The position numbers and the translations under genes are program-made. DNA of 64,000 nucleotides from Bacillota bacterium (GTDB lineage: Bacteria; Bacillota; Limnochordia; DTU087; JAAYGB01). Of this stretch, positions 1 through 9,520 are shown piece after piece. Location: contig JAAYGB010000036.1 of assembly GCA_012727955.1 (NCBI GenBank), positions 62,001 through 126,000 on the forward strand, given 5' to 3'. How positions within the stretch are numbered: the first letter of the stretch is position 1; each line of letters starts with the position of its first letter. The notes below the pieces were generated by a model that saw only the letters and a list, made by a program, of their open reading frames with translations, was not told where the DNA came from and made no database searches.

Positions 1-72
1 ATTTGGCGCAGTAGTCTTGGATTGAGCCAAAATAAGGCCTACTTGGTAGCGGGCCCTTTTGCGGAAAGGTGA
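1..72 (+). CDS. possible 3' end of an upstream gene (partial)
   Basis: The first reading frame is open from base 1 to a TGA at 70-72 and encodes 23 residues, ending AGPFAER. The stop sits inside the ribosome binding site of the next gene, the spacing expected of a translationally coupled upstream gene. The fragment is too short to recognise a family, and a chance open frame of this length is also possible. Confidence 0.35.
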   Translation: MWRSSLGLSQNKAYLVAGPFAER

Positions 73-82
73 GGATAGCATC

Positions 83-862
83 ATGGTACCAACTCCAGTA
101 CGGGAGAAGAAGTATGATAACGTCACCGTCAAGATCTTTGCCAATAAGGAGGACTTGGGGCGGGCTGCTGCTGCGGCGGCAGCGGAGCACATTGCTGCCC
201 TGCAGACCCAGGAGGATAGGGTCAATCTGATGTTCTCCACCGGGGCTTCTCAGTTTGAGTTCGTGGCGGCCCTGAAGGACCACAAGGAAATCGATTGGAG
301 TAGGGTCAACGGCTTCCATCTCGATGAGTACATCGACATGGATGATCAACATCCCGCCAGTTTTCGGTTGTGGCTGCGGACCCGGGTGGAGGAGCCCTTC
401 CAGCCCGGTAAGTTCTATTACATAGAGGGAGACGCCGAGGATACCGAGGCTGAGATCCAGCGCTATGCCCGCCTGCTGGAGGAAAACCCCATTGACCTGG
501 GCTTCATTGGCATCGGGGAGAATGGGCATATCGCTTTTAATGATCCCCCGGTGGCGGACTTTGAGGATCCCAAGGCCGTGAAAGTGGTGGAATTGGATGA
601 GGCCTGTCGGCGGCAGCAGCTGGGCGAAGGCTGGTTCCCGACCTTAGAGGACGTGCCCCGCTATGCCATCAGCCTCACGATTCCCAGCATCATGAAGTGC
701 AAGAAGATTATTTCCGTTGTTCCCGATGGGCGCAAGGCGGAGGCAGTGAGAAAGGCTTTGGAGGGTCCGATTGAAACCGCCTGTCCCGCTTCGATTCTCC
801 GGACCCATCCCGACGTCACCATCTTCCTTGACCAAGACTCTGCATCCTTGCTGTCAGACTAG
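83..862 (+). CDS. nagB: glucosamine-6-phosphate deaminase family protein (NagB-like)
   Basis: Predicted cytoplasmic sugar-phosphate isomerase/deaminase of about 259 residues. The family converts glucosamine-6-phosphate to fructose-6-phosphate and ammonia. Visible family motifs are FHLDEY (about residues 78-83, with the catalytic Asp) and GIGENGHIAFND (about 143-154), both diagnostic of NagB over 6-phosphogluconolactonase. I chose ATG 83 over an in-frame TTG at 59 because AAGGTGAGGA ends 7 bases before it. Translation may be coupled to an upstream frame ending at 72. The exact substrate (GlcN-6-P or a related amino sugar phosphate) is inferred; no nagA or PTS gene is visible to confirm it. Confidence 0.85.
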   Translation: MVPTPVREKKYDNVTVKIFANKEDLGRAAAAAAAEHIAALQTQEDRVNLMFSTGASQFEFVAALKDHKEIDWSRVNGFHLDEYIDMDDQHPASFRLWLRTRVEEPFQPGKFYYIEGDAEDTEAEIQRYARLLEENPIDLGFIGIGENGHIAFNDPPVADFEDPKAVKVVELDEACRRQQLGEGWFPTLEDVPRYAISLTIPSIMKCKKIISVVPDGRKAEAVRKALEGPIETACPASILRTHPDVTIFLDQDSASLLSD

Positions 863-871
863 ATAAATTCC

Positions 872-2443
872 CTATTCCTTTCCAAACCTAGCTTTGAAGC
901 GGCGGAGGAAGATGTCCAGGATTTCCTGGGCCTCTTCCATCCGCAGGCCGTAGGTGATCAGACCGTAGACGAGAACTCCCCACCCCGAGAGAACTAGAAC
1001 CTGTGCTGTGGTAGCCCACCACTTACCGGCAAGGTAGGGCGTGATTATCTTGCCGGCCCATACCACTGCCAGTGCCATTACTCCGCTGGCGACCGTTGCC
1101 TTCACGATGGTGCTGACCAAGCGTCGGCCATCGATCCTTCCCAACTTACCCCTGAGGATCAGTAAGTACAAACAAAAGCTCAGTACCGCTGAAGCGGAAT
1201 AGGCCAGGGCCAGAGCCCCGTGGGCCAAGCTGGTGGTGATCAGCAGGAACAAGCTCAACCCGGTATTAAGCACCATGGTGATCACCGAGATTTTCACCGG
1301 TGTCTTGGTATCCTGCAGCGAATAGTAGATCCGGGTAATAATCTGGATTCCCGATTGGGCCGCCAGCCCCAGACAGTAATAGAGTAGGGCATGGGCGGTG
1401 GCCATGGTATCGGAGGCGGTGAATTCGCCGGTTTCAAACAAAAAGCTAACCAAGGGTACCCGCAGCACTATCAGCCCCGCCGCGGAGGGAATGGTAACAA
1501 ACAAGATGGACCTAAGCCCCTTGGAGAAGGTTTCTCTAAAGGCGTCCATTTGTCCCTGGGCTACCTGGCGGGTCATCGTTGGAAAATAGACCTGAGAGGT
1601 GGCCATGGCAAAGATCCCCAGGGGAAACTGCATCAGGCGGTTGGCCAGCTGGAGGGCGGTAATGGAGCCTTGGGCCAGTCCCGAAGCTAGGTTTTGGGTG
1701 ATGATTTGATTGAGTTGAGTGATGGAAAGGCCCAATATAGCCGGGAGCATCAGCCGCAGCATTTGCTTAATCCCGGGATGGGATAACTGTAGGGTGGGCC
1801 GATACTGCCACTTCACTCGCAGGAGTACGGCAAATTGCAGGAGGAAGTTGGCACAGGCGCCAACTACGGTACCCACTGCCATTCCGGTGATTCCCATCCT
1901 AGGTCCCAACAGGTACGCCCCTAGAATAATGAAGAGGTTATAGATGATGGGCCCCACCACGGGAGCGATAAAGTGTTGATAGGAATTCAGTACCCCTGCC
2001 GTTAGGCCTGAGAGGGCAGTAAAAAAGACCGCGGGAAACATTACTCGCATCAGATGGATCAGCAGGAGTCTCTGGCTGCCGGTGAACTGATAGGCCACCA
2101 AAGGGGCCAGCACCGGCGCGAAGATGATTCCCAGAACAGTTAACATAATCAACAGGCCCCCGGTAACGGTCAAGAAGGTGCTGGCTACTACCCAGCCCTC
2201 CTCTTCCCGGTTCTTGGCCAGATAGCTGGTAAACACAGGAATAAAGGCCGACGATAAAGCTCCGGCAACTAAGAGAAAATACATGAGATCGGGAATAACA
2301 AAGGCGGCATTGAAGGCGTCGGTCTCTGCCGTCCGTCCAAAGACCTGGCTAGCGGCCCGCAGCCGGACAAAGCCCAGCACACGGCTGATAAAGATCAGGA
2401 CCATCATCGTTCCGGCGGTACGGGTTAGTCGTTGTTGGCTCAT
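872..2443 (-). CDS. murJ: lipid II flippase MurJ (MviN family)
   Basis: Polytopic membrane protein of 523 residues, the usual MurJ length, predicted to have about 14 hydrophobic segments. The family moves the peptidoglycan precursor lipid II across the cytoplasmic membrane. The N-terminal stretch with SRVLGFVR and then DAFNAAFVIPDLM is typical of MurJ/MviN. It starts at ATG with GGAAAGGAG about 7 bases upstream. It is encoded convergently with the nagB-like gene (9-base gap) and divergently from lepA, so it is probably its own transcription unit. A multidrug MATE exporter is the main alternative in the superfamily, but the N-terminal motif favours MurJ. Confidence 0.92.
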   Translation of the reverse strand: MSQQRLTRTAGTMMVLIFISRVLGFVRLRAASQVFGRTAETDAFNAAFVIPDLMYFLLVAGALSSAFIPVFTSYLAKNREEEGWVVASTFLTVTGGLLIMLTVLGIIFAPVLAPLVAYQFTGSQRLLLIHLMRVMFPAVFFTALSGLTAGVLNSYQHFIAPVVGPIIYNLFIILGAYLLGPRMGITGMAVGTVVGACANFLLQFAVLLRVKWQYRPTLQLSHPGIKQMLRLMLPAILGLSITQLNQIITQNLASGLAQGSITALQLANRLMQFPLGIFAMATSQVYFPTMTRQVAQGQMDAFRETFSKGLRSILFVTIPSAAGLIVLRVPLVSFLFETGEFTASDTMATAHALLYYCLGLAAQSGIQIITRIYYSLQDTKTPVKISVITMVLNTGLSLFLLITTSLAHGALALAYSASAVLSFCLYLLILRGKLGRIDGRRLVSTIVKATVASGVMALAVVWAGKIITPYLAGKWWATTAQVLVLSGWGVLVYGLITYGLRMEEAQEILDIFLRRFKARFGKE

Positions 2444-2532
2444 CAGTTTGCTCCTTTCCTACGATACCAAGGGTCAAATTCTGGAGAGGAAGGCAGGAGT
2501 CCTCCACTTCTAAGGCCATGAAGGGGGGATAA

Positions 2533-2562
2533 TTGCACAATCCGATGACTCAATGATATAAT
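2533..2562 (+). promoter_or_regulatory. sigma-A-type promoter for lepA-hemW
   Basis: TTGCAC at 2533-2538 and a perfect TATAAT at 2557-2562 are separated by 18 bases and lie about 45 bases upstream of the chosen lepA start, in the murJ/lepA divergent gap. Confidence 0.75.
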
Positions 2563-2606
2563 GTGCTTTGAGTCCAATGCCTGATTCGGCGAAAGAGGGA
2601 ACTGTA

Positions 2607-4409
2607 GTGCAGCAAAGCAGAATTAGAAACTTTTGTATCATTGCCCATATCGACCACGGTAAGTCCACCTTGGCGGACCGCCTGTTGGAAAACACCAAGA
2701 CCGTCTCGGAGCGAAAAATGACGGAGCAGGTGCTCGACTCCATGGATTTGGAGCGGGAGCGGGGAATTACCATCAAGCTCCAGGCGGTGCGGATGGAATA
2801 CCGGGCCCAGGATGGAAATGAATATATCCTTAATTTGATCGATACGCCCGGCCACGTGGATTTTTCCTACGAGGTCTCCCGCAGTCTAGCCGCCTGTGAG
2901 GGTGCACTTCTTGTTGTCGATGCCTCTCAAGGGATTGAGGCCCAGACCTTGGCCAATTTGTATATGGCCATTGAACACGACTTAGAGATTATTCCGGTGA
3001 TTAACAAGATTGATCTGCCTAACGCGGATCCGGAGCGGGTCAAGCGGGAGTTGGAGGAGTCCATCGGTCTTGATGCCAGTAACGCTATTTTGGCCAGTGC
3101 CAAGACGGGAGAAGGGACTATGGAGATCCTCGAGGCCATCGTCCGGGACATTCCGCCTCCGACGGGCGATCCCGATTTGCCCACCCGAGCCCTGATCTTT
3201 GACTCCCACTTCAATGCCTACAAGGGTGCAGTGGCCTACGTTCGGGTGGTGGAGGGTCGGCTCCGAGTCGGCGATGAGATCATTATGATGTCCAGTGACC
3301 GGAGATTTGAAATCACCGACTTGGGCGTTTTCACCCCAACCATGGTTCCCGTTGATGAACTGGGACCGGGGGAAGTGGGCTGTGTGATGGCCAGTATGAA
3401 GCAGGTACGGGATTGTCGTGTCGGCGATACCATCACCTGTGCCCAGCGGCCAGCCTCAGAACCCTTGCCCGGTTACCAGAAGGCCGTACCGATGGTGTAT
3501 TGCGGGTTGTATCCCGTAGATAATGACGCCTATCCTGACCTGCGAGACGCCTTGGAACGGCTGCAGCTCAATGACGCGGCCTTGTCCTTTGAACCGGAAA
3601 GCTCGGCAGCCTTGGGCTTTGGATTTCGGTGTGGGTTCCTGGGACTATTACACATGGACATTATTCAGGAACGCTTGGAGCGAGAATTTGATATCGCGCT
3701 GATTGCCACCGCTCCCAGTGTTGAGTATCGGGTGACCACCACCGATGGCAGCGTCCGCCTGATTGAAAACCCCGCGGATTTCCCGGAGCAGAACGAGATC
3801 GAACTTATTGAGGAACCCTTTGTCGAGGCCTCGATTGTGGTGCCGGAACAATGGGTCGGAGCCATTATGGAGCTGTGTCAGAACAAGCGGGGGATATTCA
3901 GCAACATGGAGTACTTGACTCCCGAGCGAACCCGTTTGGTGTACGAGTTACCCTTGAGCGAGATTCTGCTGGAGTTTTTCGACCAACTGAAGTCTCGCAC
4001 TAAAGGCTATGCCTCTTTGGACTATGAGTTTATCGGGTACAAGCCAGCTAAACTGGTGAAACTGGATGTGCTGCTGAATGGCGAACCGGTGGATGCTCTC
4101 AGCTGTATTGTCCACCGAGACTATGCCGCCAGCCGAGGGCGACAATTAGCCCGCAAGTTGAAGGAAGTTATCCCGCGGCAGATGTTTGAGGTACCCATCC
4201 AAGCAGCCATTGGGCGGAAGATTGTTGCCCGGGAGACCATTCGAGCTGCTCGCAAAGACGTTTTGGCCAAGTGCTACGGCGGAGACGTCACTCGGAAACG
4301 AAAGCTCTTGGAGCGGCAAAAGGAAGGTAAGAAACGGATGAAACAACTGGGCCGAGTCGAGGTTCCCCAGGAGGCCTTCTTGGCAGTGCTCAGTGTGGAG
4401 GATGACTAG
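2607..4409 (+). CDS. lepA: elongation factor 4 (LepA), translational GTPase
   Basis: Ribosome-associated GTPase of about 600 residues, exactly the family length. Visible are the P-loop [14 protein letters not shown] near the N terminus, the switch II motif DTPGHVDF, the NKIDLP motif, and the conserved C-terminal domain with [23 protein letters not shown] prefer the GTG start at 2607 (GAGGGA 6 bases upstream; product begins [14 protein letters not shown]) to in-frame codons at 2568 and 2577, which would add a non-conserved extension. It is first in a likely two-gene unit with hemW, an association seen in many Bacillota. Confidence 0.96.
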   Translation: MQQSRIRNFCIIAHIDHGKSTLADRLLENTKTVSERKMTEQVLDSMDLERERGITIKLQAVRMEYRAQDGNEYILNLIDTPGHVDFSYEVSRSLAACEGALLVVDASQGIEAQTLANLYMAIEHDLEIIPVINKIDLPNADPERVKRELEESIGLDASNAILASAKTGEGTMEILEAIVRDIPPPTGDPDLPTRALIFDSHFNAYKGAVAYVRVVEGRLRVGDEIIMMSSDRRFEITDLGVFTPTMVPVDELGPGEVGCVMASMKQVRDCRVGDTITCAQRPASEPLPGYQKAVPMVYCGLYPVDNDAYPDLRDALERLQLNDAALSFEPESSAALGFGFRCGFLGLLHMDIIQERLEREFDIALIATAPSVEYRVTTTDGSVRLIENPADFPEQNEIELIEEPFVEASIVVPEQWVGAIMELCQNKRGIFSNMEYLTPERTRLVYELPLSEILLEFFDQLKSRTKGYASLDYEFIGYKPAKLVKLDVLLNGEPVDALSCIVHRDYAASRGRQLARKLKEVIPRQMFEVPIQAAIGRKIVARETIRAARKDVLAKCYGGDVTRKRKLLERQKEGKKRMKQLGRVEVPQEAFLAVLSVEDD

Positions 4410-4516
4410 GTTCACCAGATTATTGCACAAGGATCGTGGCCCTTGGGTGTTTCCCATGGGCCATCGTTGTCTTAGTGGGGAGTTGTTGATTTTTGCAGAT
4501 AAGGGAGCAAACCCGT

Positions 4517-5665
4517 ATGGTGGAATCCATTGGGATTTATGTTCACTTTCCCTTTTGCGAGAGAAAGTGTTGGTACTGCGATTTTGTCTCCTACGGACGG
4601 GACTCGGGGCTGCACAGTCTCATCCCCCGATACGTTGAGACCCTGTGTCGAGAGATTAAGTTGTGGGGGGAAAAGATAGACTCCCTTCCGGTGACCAGCC
4701 TGTTCTTCGGTGGGGGTACACCAACCTTGGTGCCGGCCAGGGAACTGGAATCGGTGTTGGAGACTATCGACAAATCCTTCACCCTGGCCGCCGATGCAGA
4801 GGTTACCATCGAAGCTAACCCCGGGACGGTCTCTCCAAGCCTATTGGGAGATTTGCGGGCAATGGGGATCAATCGCCTCAGTCTGGGGATTCAAAGCTTT
4901 GATGATCAGGTTCTCAAGAGGCTCGGCAGGGGGCATACCGCTCTTCAGGGATTAGAGGCCTGTAACTGGGCCAGAGCTCAAGGGTTTTCCAATCTCAGTC
5001 TCGATCTGATGTTTGCTGTGCCGGGGCAGAATCTGGAAAGCTGGGAAGAGACCCTGGCAATCACCACCGAGCTGGCGCCGGAGCATGTGTCGGCCTACAG
5101 CCTTATCGTCGAGGAGGATACTCCCTATGGCCAGTGGTGCCAGCAGGGACTCTTGGATGTGCCCTCAGAGGATCTGTGGGCTGACATGATGGAACTTACC
5201 GAGGCCCGGTTGGCCTCCGCCGGTCTTGAACGATATGAGATCTCCAATTACGCTCGCCGGGGCTTTGAGTCCCGGCACAACCAAATCTACTGGCGCAATG
5301 GACCCTATCTTGGCTTTGGCGCCGGCGCCCACTCCTACTGGCAGCAGCGGCGCTGGGCCAATACCTCCGATGTTACCCGGTATATTAGGGACTTTGCGGT
5401 GACGGGAGCGCCCGTTGCTGGGGAAGAGACCCTGGATCTGCCGGGGCAGATGGGGGAAACGGTGATGCTGGGGCTGCGGTTGCTGCGGGGAGTGGACCTT
5501 GCAGAGTTTCGCCGCCGCTTTGGGCGGGACTTGTTGGAGGTCTATGCCGAGACGGTGGAGGAGTTAGTGGAGTTGGGGTTGGTTGAGGTTACCCCTGACG
5601 GATATCTTCGGCTCACAGCTCGGGGATTGGAATTGGCCAACCAGGTGATGGCCAGGTTTGTTTAG
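4517..5665 (+). CDS. hemW: heme chaperone HemW (radical SAM, HemN-like)
   Basis: Radical SAM protein of about 382 residues. The cluster-binding CxxxCxxC is seen as C14, C18 and C21 in HFPFCERKCWYCDF, followed by FFGGGTPTL and EANPGT, which are characteristic of the HemN/HemW group. In current understanding HemW is a heme-binding chaperone that inserts heme into membrane targets, not a coproporphyrinogen oxidase. Its location between lepA and hrcA is the standard hemW position in Bacillota. ATG 4517 is chosen because AAGGGAG lies about 9 bases upstream. A link to the norCB/ccmF locus later in the window is possible but speculative. Confidence 0.92.
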   Translation: MVESIGIYVHFPFCERKCWYCDFVSYGRDSGLHSLIPRYVETLCREIKLWGEKIDSLPVTSLFFGGGTPTLVPARELESVLETIDKSFTLAADAEVTIEANPGTVSPSLLGDLRAMGINRLSLGIQSFDDQVLKRLGRGHTALQGLEACNWARAQGFSNLSLDLMFAVPGQNLESWEETLAITTELAPEHVSAYSLIVEEDTPYGQWCQQGLLDVPSEDLWADMMELTEARLASAGLERYEISNYARRGFESRHNQIYWRNGPYLGFGAGAHSYWQQRRWANTSDVTRYIRDFAVTGAPVAGEETLDLPGQMGETVMLGLRLLRGVDLAEFRRRFGRDLLEVYAETVEELVELGLVEVTPDGYLRLTARGLELANQVMARFV

Positions 5666-5671
5666 GTTGTC

Positions 5672-5700
5672 TTGACAAAGACAGGGCTCAGTGGTATGTT
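5672..5700 (+). promoter_or_regulatory. sigma-A promoter of the hrcA-dnaK operon
   Basis: A perfect TTGACA at 5672-5677 and TATGTT at 5695-5700 are spaced 17 bases apart. The predicted transcription start falls just upstream of the CIRCE operator, the arrangement expected for HrcA repression. Confidence 0.85.
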
Positions 5701-5711
5701 ATCACTAGGTG

Positions 5712-5738
5712 TTAGCACTCATCGGGGATGAGTGCTAA
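5712..5738 (+). promoter_or_regulatory. CIRCE operator (HrcA binding site)
   Basis: Perfect inverted repeat TTAGCACTC (5712-5720), a 9-base spacer, then GAGTGCTAA (5730-5738), identical to the CIRCE consensus. It lies in the 5' untranslated region of hrcA, so the operon should be autoregulated by the HrcA repressor and induced by heat or unfolded protein. Confidence 0.98.
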
Positions 5739-5810
5739 TCCCGCAGAGGCTGAGTAACAAAGGGTTTAGCCATCCATCTCTTGGTGGCGAATGAAAATGG
5801 GGTGAGAAAG

Positions 5811-6851
5811 ATGAAAGAACGGAAAAGGCGGATTTTGCAGGCGATCACCGATGATTACATCGCTTATGCAGAACCTGTTGGCTCCCGTACCTTGGCAAAG
5901 AAGTATCGCTTGGGTGTAAGCCCTGCCACCATTCGCAATGAGATGGCTGATCTGGAGGAAGGCGGGTATCTGCGGCAACCCCATACCTCTGCCGGTCGGA
6001 TCCCCTCCGACAAGGGATATCGCTATTATGTTGATGTATTAATGATTCCTGAGGTCATTTCTGACGAACAGCGGAATGTCCTGCGGCAGGAGATTTTGCG
6101 GAAGCAGTATGCCATTGAAGAGATGATTCGTCATGCTTCACGATTACTTGCCCTCTTGACCAATGAAATTGCCATTGTTGTCGCCCCCAGTTTGTCTAAT
6201 TCGACCTTTCGCCATATCCAATATATCCCCATCGATCCGATGAGCGTTCTAGTTATTCTCGTGGTGGATCCGGGATTTGTCCAGAACAGCTTGGTGCAGC
6301 TGGGAGGTCCCATCTCTCCCGTGGAACTGGAGCGAATCAATCATCATTGTAATCGCTTGATGCAAGGGATCTGCCTCAGTGACATTGGCCAGTCCTTGGT
6401 GAAGGATCTAAAGCAGGTAATCGAAGACGGCGCTTTATTTGAAGCTACCCTGGAGTTGGTCTACCGGGGACTAGCCAAGAAGACTACGGATCGAGCCTTT
6501 GTTGAGGGATCGGTGAATTTGCTGGCTCAGCCGGAATTTCGCGATGTCGAAAAGCTGCGGGTGCTGCTGGAAGTTTTGGAAAACACCGATGTGATCATGG
6601 ATGCCATCGGCTCATCTTCGACATCGGGGGTTCGGGCCCAAATCGGGGTAGAGAACCAGCTGGATGAACTCAGTGACTGTTCTATTGTCAGTACCACTTA
6701 CAGTATTATTTACGATGTTGTCGGAGCTATTGGGATTCTCGGCCCTACGCGGATGGACTATGGGAAGGTGTTTGCGACGGTGGAGTACATGGCGGAGGCT
6801 CTCAGTGAGCTGCTGTCCGAGGGCCCCGGGAGCGGATGGAGCGTGGGGTAA
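5811..6851 (+). CDS. hrcA: heat-inducible transcription repressor HrcA
   Basis: DNA-binding repressor of about 346 residues that binds CIRCE. The N-terminal winged-helix region is clear (RRILQAITDDYIAYAEPVGS, then VSPATIRNEMADLEEGGYL and HTSAGRIPSDKGYRYYVD), and the family C-terminal domain follows. ATG 5811 gives the usual N terminus; an in-frame TTG at 5781 would add ten residues. GGGGTGAG precedes the ATG by only 4-5 bases, so the start is somewhat uncertain. It is first gene of hrcA-grpE-dnaK-dnaJ and is controlled by the CIRCE just upstream. Confidence 0.97.
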   Translation: MKERKRRILQAITDDYIAYAEPVGSRTLAKKYRLGVSPATIRNEMADLEEGGYLRQPHTSAGRIPSDKGYRYYVDVLMIPEVISDEQRNVLRQEILRKQYAIEEMIRHASRLLALLTNEIAIVVAPSLSNSTFRHIQYIPIDPMSVLVILVVDPGFVQNSLVQLGGPISPVELERINHHCNRLMQGICLSDIGQSLVKDLKQVIEDGALFEATLELVYRGLAKKTTDRAFVEGSVNLLAQPEFRDVEKLRVLLEVLENTDVIMDAIGSSSTSGVRAQIGVENQLDELSDCSIVSTTYSIIYDVVGAIGILGPTRMDYGKVFATVEYMAEALSELLSEGPGSGWSVG

Positions 6852-6898
6852 GGTAGCGGGCAGGTCAGACAACGTTGGGAAGGGATGTGCCAGTAGGA

Positions 6899-7504
6899 AT
6901 GACGGAAGAAGTCAAGGCCCAAGAAACTAGCGCGCAAGAAACTGATGCCACTGTCCAGGAGCAGCGGATGGAAGATACGTCGGAGCCCACCGAAGATACA
7001 GCCTGTGACCAGGAACTTGGCCCTGAAGAGCTTCAGGCTCTGGTGGAGGCTCAAAGGGAGCAAATTGACCGTCTCCAGCAAGAGTCTGCAGCCCTCAAGG
7101 ATCGGCTCCTGAGGTTGCAGGCGGATTTTGATAACTTCCGACGGCGAAGCCGCGAGGAAGTAACCCGAGCCGGTGACCAGGCCAACGAGCGGTTTTTCCT
7201 GGAGCTTCTCCCTGTGGTGGATAATCTAGAACGGGCCGTAGCCGCGGGCGAGGAGTCCCAGGGCAGTGGGATGGTGGCCGGTGTTCAAATGGTACTTAAA
7301 CAACTGCAGGATCTTCTGGCCCGGTGGGAAGTTCAGCCAATTCCCGCAGTGGGGGAAGCCTTTGATCCCAGGCTGCACGAGGCAATCATGCAGGTTGAAG
7401 CTGAAGACGAAACCGAGAGCGGTACCATTGTGGAGCAACTGCAAAAAGGGTACACCTTCAAGGATAAGACCCTGCGTGCTAGTCTGGTACATGTAGCAAA
7501 ATAG
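6899..7504 (+). CDS. grpE: nucleotide exchange factor GrpE
   Basis: DnaK co-chaperone that promotes ADP release, about 201 residues. An acidic, Gln/Glu-rich N-terminal half with a long coiled coil ([20 protein letters not shown]) is followed by [16 protein letters not shown] and [12 protein letters not shown], the conserved GrpE signatures. The start is uncertain: ATG 6899 sits 14 bases after GGAAGGG, and in-frame GTG 6887 and TTG 6875 are alternatives with tighter or absent spacing. It lies between hrcA and dnaK in the heat-shock operon. Confidence 0.95.
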   Translation: MTEEVKAQETSAQETDATVQEQRMEDTSEPTEDTACDQELGPEELQALVEAQREQIDRLQQESAALKDRLLRLQADFDNFRRRSREEVTRAGDQANERFFLELLPVVDNLERAVAAGEESQGSGMVAGVQMVLKQLQDLLARWEVQPIPAVGEAFDPRLHEAIMQVEAEDETESGTIVEQLQKGYTFKDKTLRASLVHVAK

Positions 7505-7536
7505 GATTGTGGAAGTTAAGCAGGAGGAGATGTAAT

Positions 7537-9390
7537 ATGGGAAAGATCATTGGCATAGACTTGGGAACCACAAATTCCTGTGTGGCAGTTATGGAGGGTG
7601 GAGAACCCATCGTTATTCCCAGTACCGAGGGTAGTCGGACGACTCCTTCGGTTGTTGCCTTTTCTAAGTCTGGAGAACTCTTAGTTGGTCAAGTCGCCAA
7701 GCGCCAGGCGATTACCAATCCCGATAATACAGTCATTTCTATCAAGCGGCATATGGGTACCGACTACAAGGCCCAGATCGACGGTAAGGATTATACCCCC
7801 CAAGAGCTGTCCGCCCTGATCCTTCGCAAGCTCAAAGAGGACGCGGAAGCATATCTTGGTGAGGAGGTTACCCAGGCGGTAATCACCGTTCCTGCCTACT
7901 TCACCGACGCGCAGCGGCAGGCAACCAAGGATGCCGGGCGGATTGCCGGTCTGGAAGTGATGCGGATTATTAACGAGCCGACGGCGGCTTCCCTGGCCTA
8001 TGGTCTGGACAAAGAAGATGAGCAGACCATTTTGGTCTTTGACCTTGGCGGCGGTACCTTTGACGTTTCCATTCTGGAGCTGGGCGATGGTGTCTTTGAA
8101 GTACTGGCCACCAGCGGTAACAACCGCCTCGGCGGCGATGACTTCGACCAACGGCTGATGGACTATCTGATCAGCGAGTTCCGCAAGGAGCATGGGATCG
8201 ATCTCAGCAAGGATCGGATGGCTGTACAGCGCTTGAAGGAAGCCGCTGAGAAGGCAAAAATCGAATTGTCCAGTCTGCAAACGACGAATATCAACCTCCC
8301 CTTCATCAGCGCCGGCGCCGATGGTCCCCTCCATTTGGATATGAATATCACCCGGGCAAAGTTTAACGAACTGACGGAGGATCTGGTTGAGGCAACGATG
8401 GGACCCACTCAAAGGGCCTTGGAAGATGCCGGGCTATCCCCCAGTGATATCGATAAGATCCTGCTGGTCGGTGGCTCCACCCGGATCGTCGCGGTCCAGG
8501 AAGCCATTGCCCGCAAGCTGGGCAAAGAACCCTCCAAGGGAGTGAATCCCGATGAGTGCGTGGCTTTAGGTGCGGCCATTCAAGGCGGTGTCTTGGCCGG
8601 TGAAGTGAGCGACATTGTCCTCCTGGATGTGACTCCGCTATCTTTGGGTATCGAAACCTTGGGTGGAGTATTTACTCGCCTCATCGAGCGAAATACCACC
8701 ATTCCGACGAAGAAGACCCAGATCTTTAGCACCGCAGCCGATAACCAGACCGCGGTGGATATCCACGTTCTACAGGGGGAACGGCCGATGGCCGCGGATA
8801 ACGTCACCTTGGGTCGCTTCCAACTGACGGGAATTCCTCCGGCACCCCGGGGTGTGCCTCAAATCGAGGTTACCTTCGACATTGATGCCAACGGTATCGT
8901 CAACGTTTCCGCCAAGGACCTGGGAACCGGTAAGGAACAGAAGGTTACCTTGACTGCCTCCAGCGGTCTGTCGGAAAGTGACATCGAGCGGATGGTTCAG
9001 GATGCCGAGAAGTTTGCTGAAGAGGACAAGAAGCGTAAGGAGCTCGTTGAGGCCCGCAACCAGGCCGACAACTTGATCTACACCATCGACAAGACCCTGA
9101 AGGATCTGGGAGATCAGGTTACCGCCGACGAGAAGGCGAAGATTGAGGCAGCCAAGTCTGATCTCCAGAAGGTTCTGGATAGCGACGACATCCAGCAAAT
9201 CCAGGATAAGACCGAGGCCTTAAGTGCCCACTTACACACGGTATCCCAGAGGATTTATTCCCAGGCGCAAGGATCTCAGGGTGCTGCCAATGCCGGGGCG
9301 CAAGGCGAGACCGGTGGTGCCACCTCCGGCGGCGATGACAATGTGGTAGATGCCGACTACACCGTCGTCGATGACGAAGAGGAGAAATAA
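7537..9390 (+). CDS. dnaK: chaperone protein DnaK (Hsp70)
   Basis: ATP-dependent chaperone of 617 residues. The nucleotide-binding domain shows [38 protein letters not shown] and [10 protein letters not shown]; the substrate-binding domain follows, and the tail is Gly/Ala-rich and acidic, ending in DDEEEK. AGGAGGAG lies 8 bases before ATG 7537. The short spacer in the ATPase domain (no extra 24-residue loop) is the Gram-positive-type DnaK arrangement. It is the third gene of the CIRCE-controlled operon and is followed by a strong hairpin before dnaJ. Confidence 0.98.
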   Translation: MGKIIGIDLGTTNSCVAVMEGGEPIVIPSTEGSRTTPSVVAFSKSGELLVGQVAKRQAITNPDNTVISIKRHMGTDYKAQIDGKDYTPQELSALILRKLKEDAEAYLGEEVTQAVITVPAYFTDAQRQATKDAGRIAGLEVMRIINEPTAASLAYGLDKEDEQTILVFDLGGGTFDVSILELGDGVFEVLATSGNNRLGGDDFDQRLMDYLISEFRKEHGIDLSKDRMAVQRLKEAAEKAKIELSSLQTTNINLPFISAGADGPLHLDMNITRAKFNELTEDLVEATMGPTQRALEDAGLSPSDIDKILLVGGSTRIVAVQEAIARKLGKEPSKGVNPDECVALGAAIQGGVLAGEVSDIVLLDVTPLSLGIETLGGVFTRLIERNTTIPTKKTQIFSTAADNQTAVDIHVLQGERPMAADNVTLGRFQLTGIPPAPRGVPQIEVTFDIDANGIVNVSAKDLGTGKEQKVTLTASSGLSESDIERMVQDAEKFAEEDKKRKELVEARNQADNLIYTIDKTLKDLGDQVTADEKAKIEAAKSDLQKVLDSDDIQQIQDKTEALSAHLHTVSQRIYSQAQGSQGAANAGAQGETGGATSGGDDNVVDADYTVVDDEEEK

Positions 9391-9448
9391 TCCTGCATGC
9401 TGAATTGGTTCCAGGTGCTGATGGCGAAAATGCAGGGACGAGAGCGGG

Positions 9449-9490
9449 ACAAGGAGATGAGAGACCGCGGTCGCGGTCTCCTCTCCTTGT
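9449..9490 (+). repeat. long hairpin between dnaK and dnaJ
   Basis: A near-perfect inverted repeat of 42 bases: outer arms ACAAGGAG / CTCCTTGT and inner arms GAGACCGCG / CGCGGTCTC, with a small asymmetric bulge between them. No T-run follows, so it is not a classical intrinsic terminator. It more likely stabilises or marks a processing point in the operon mRNA, or attenuates dnaJ. Confidence 0.7.
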
Positions 9491-9520
9491 CTGGCATTGT
9501 GGTGGAAGGCGGTGTGTCTT

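Noticed and set aside
7681-8412. Long open frame (243 codons) antisense to dnaK
   Set aside because: Mirror of a strongly coding GC-rich gene; no ribosome binding site and no recognisable protein. The sense strand is unambiguous DnaK.
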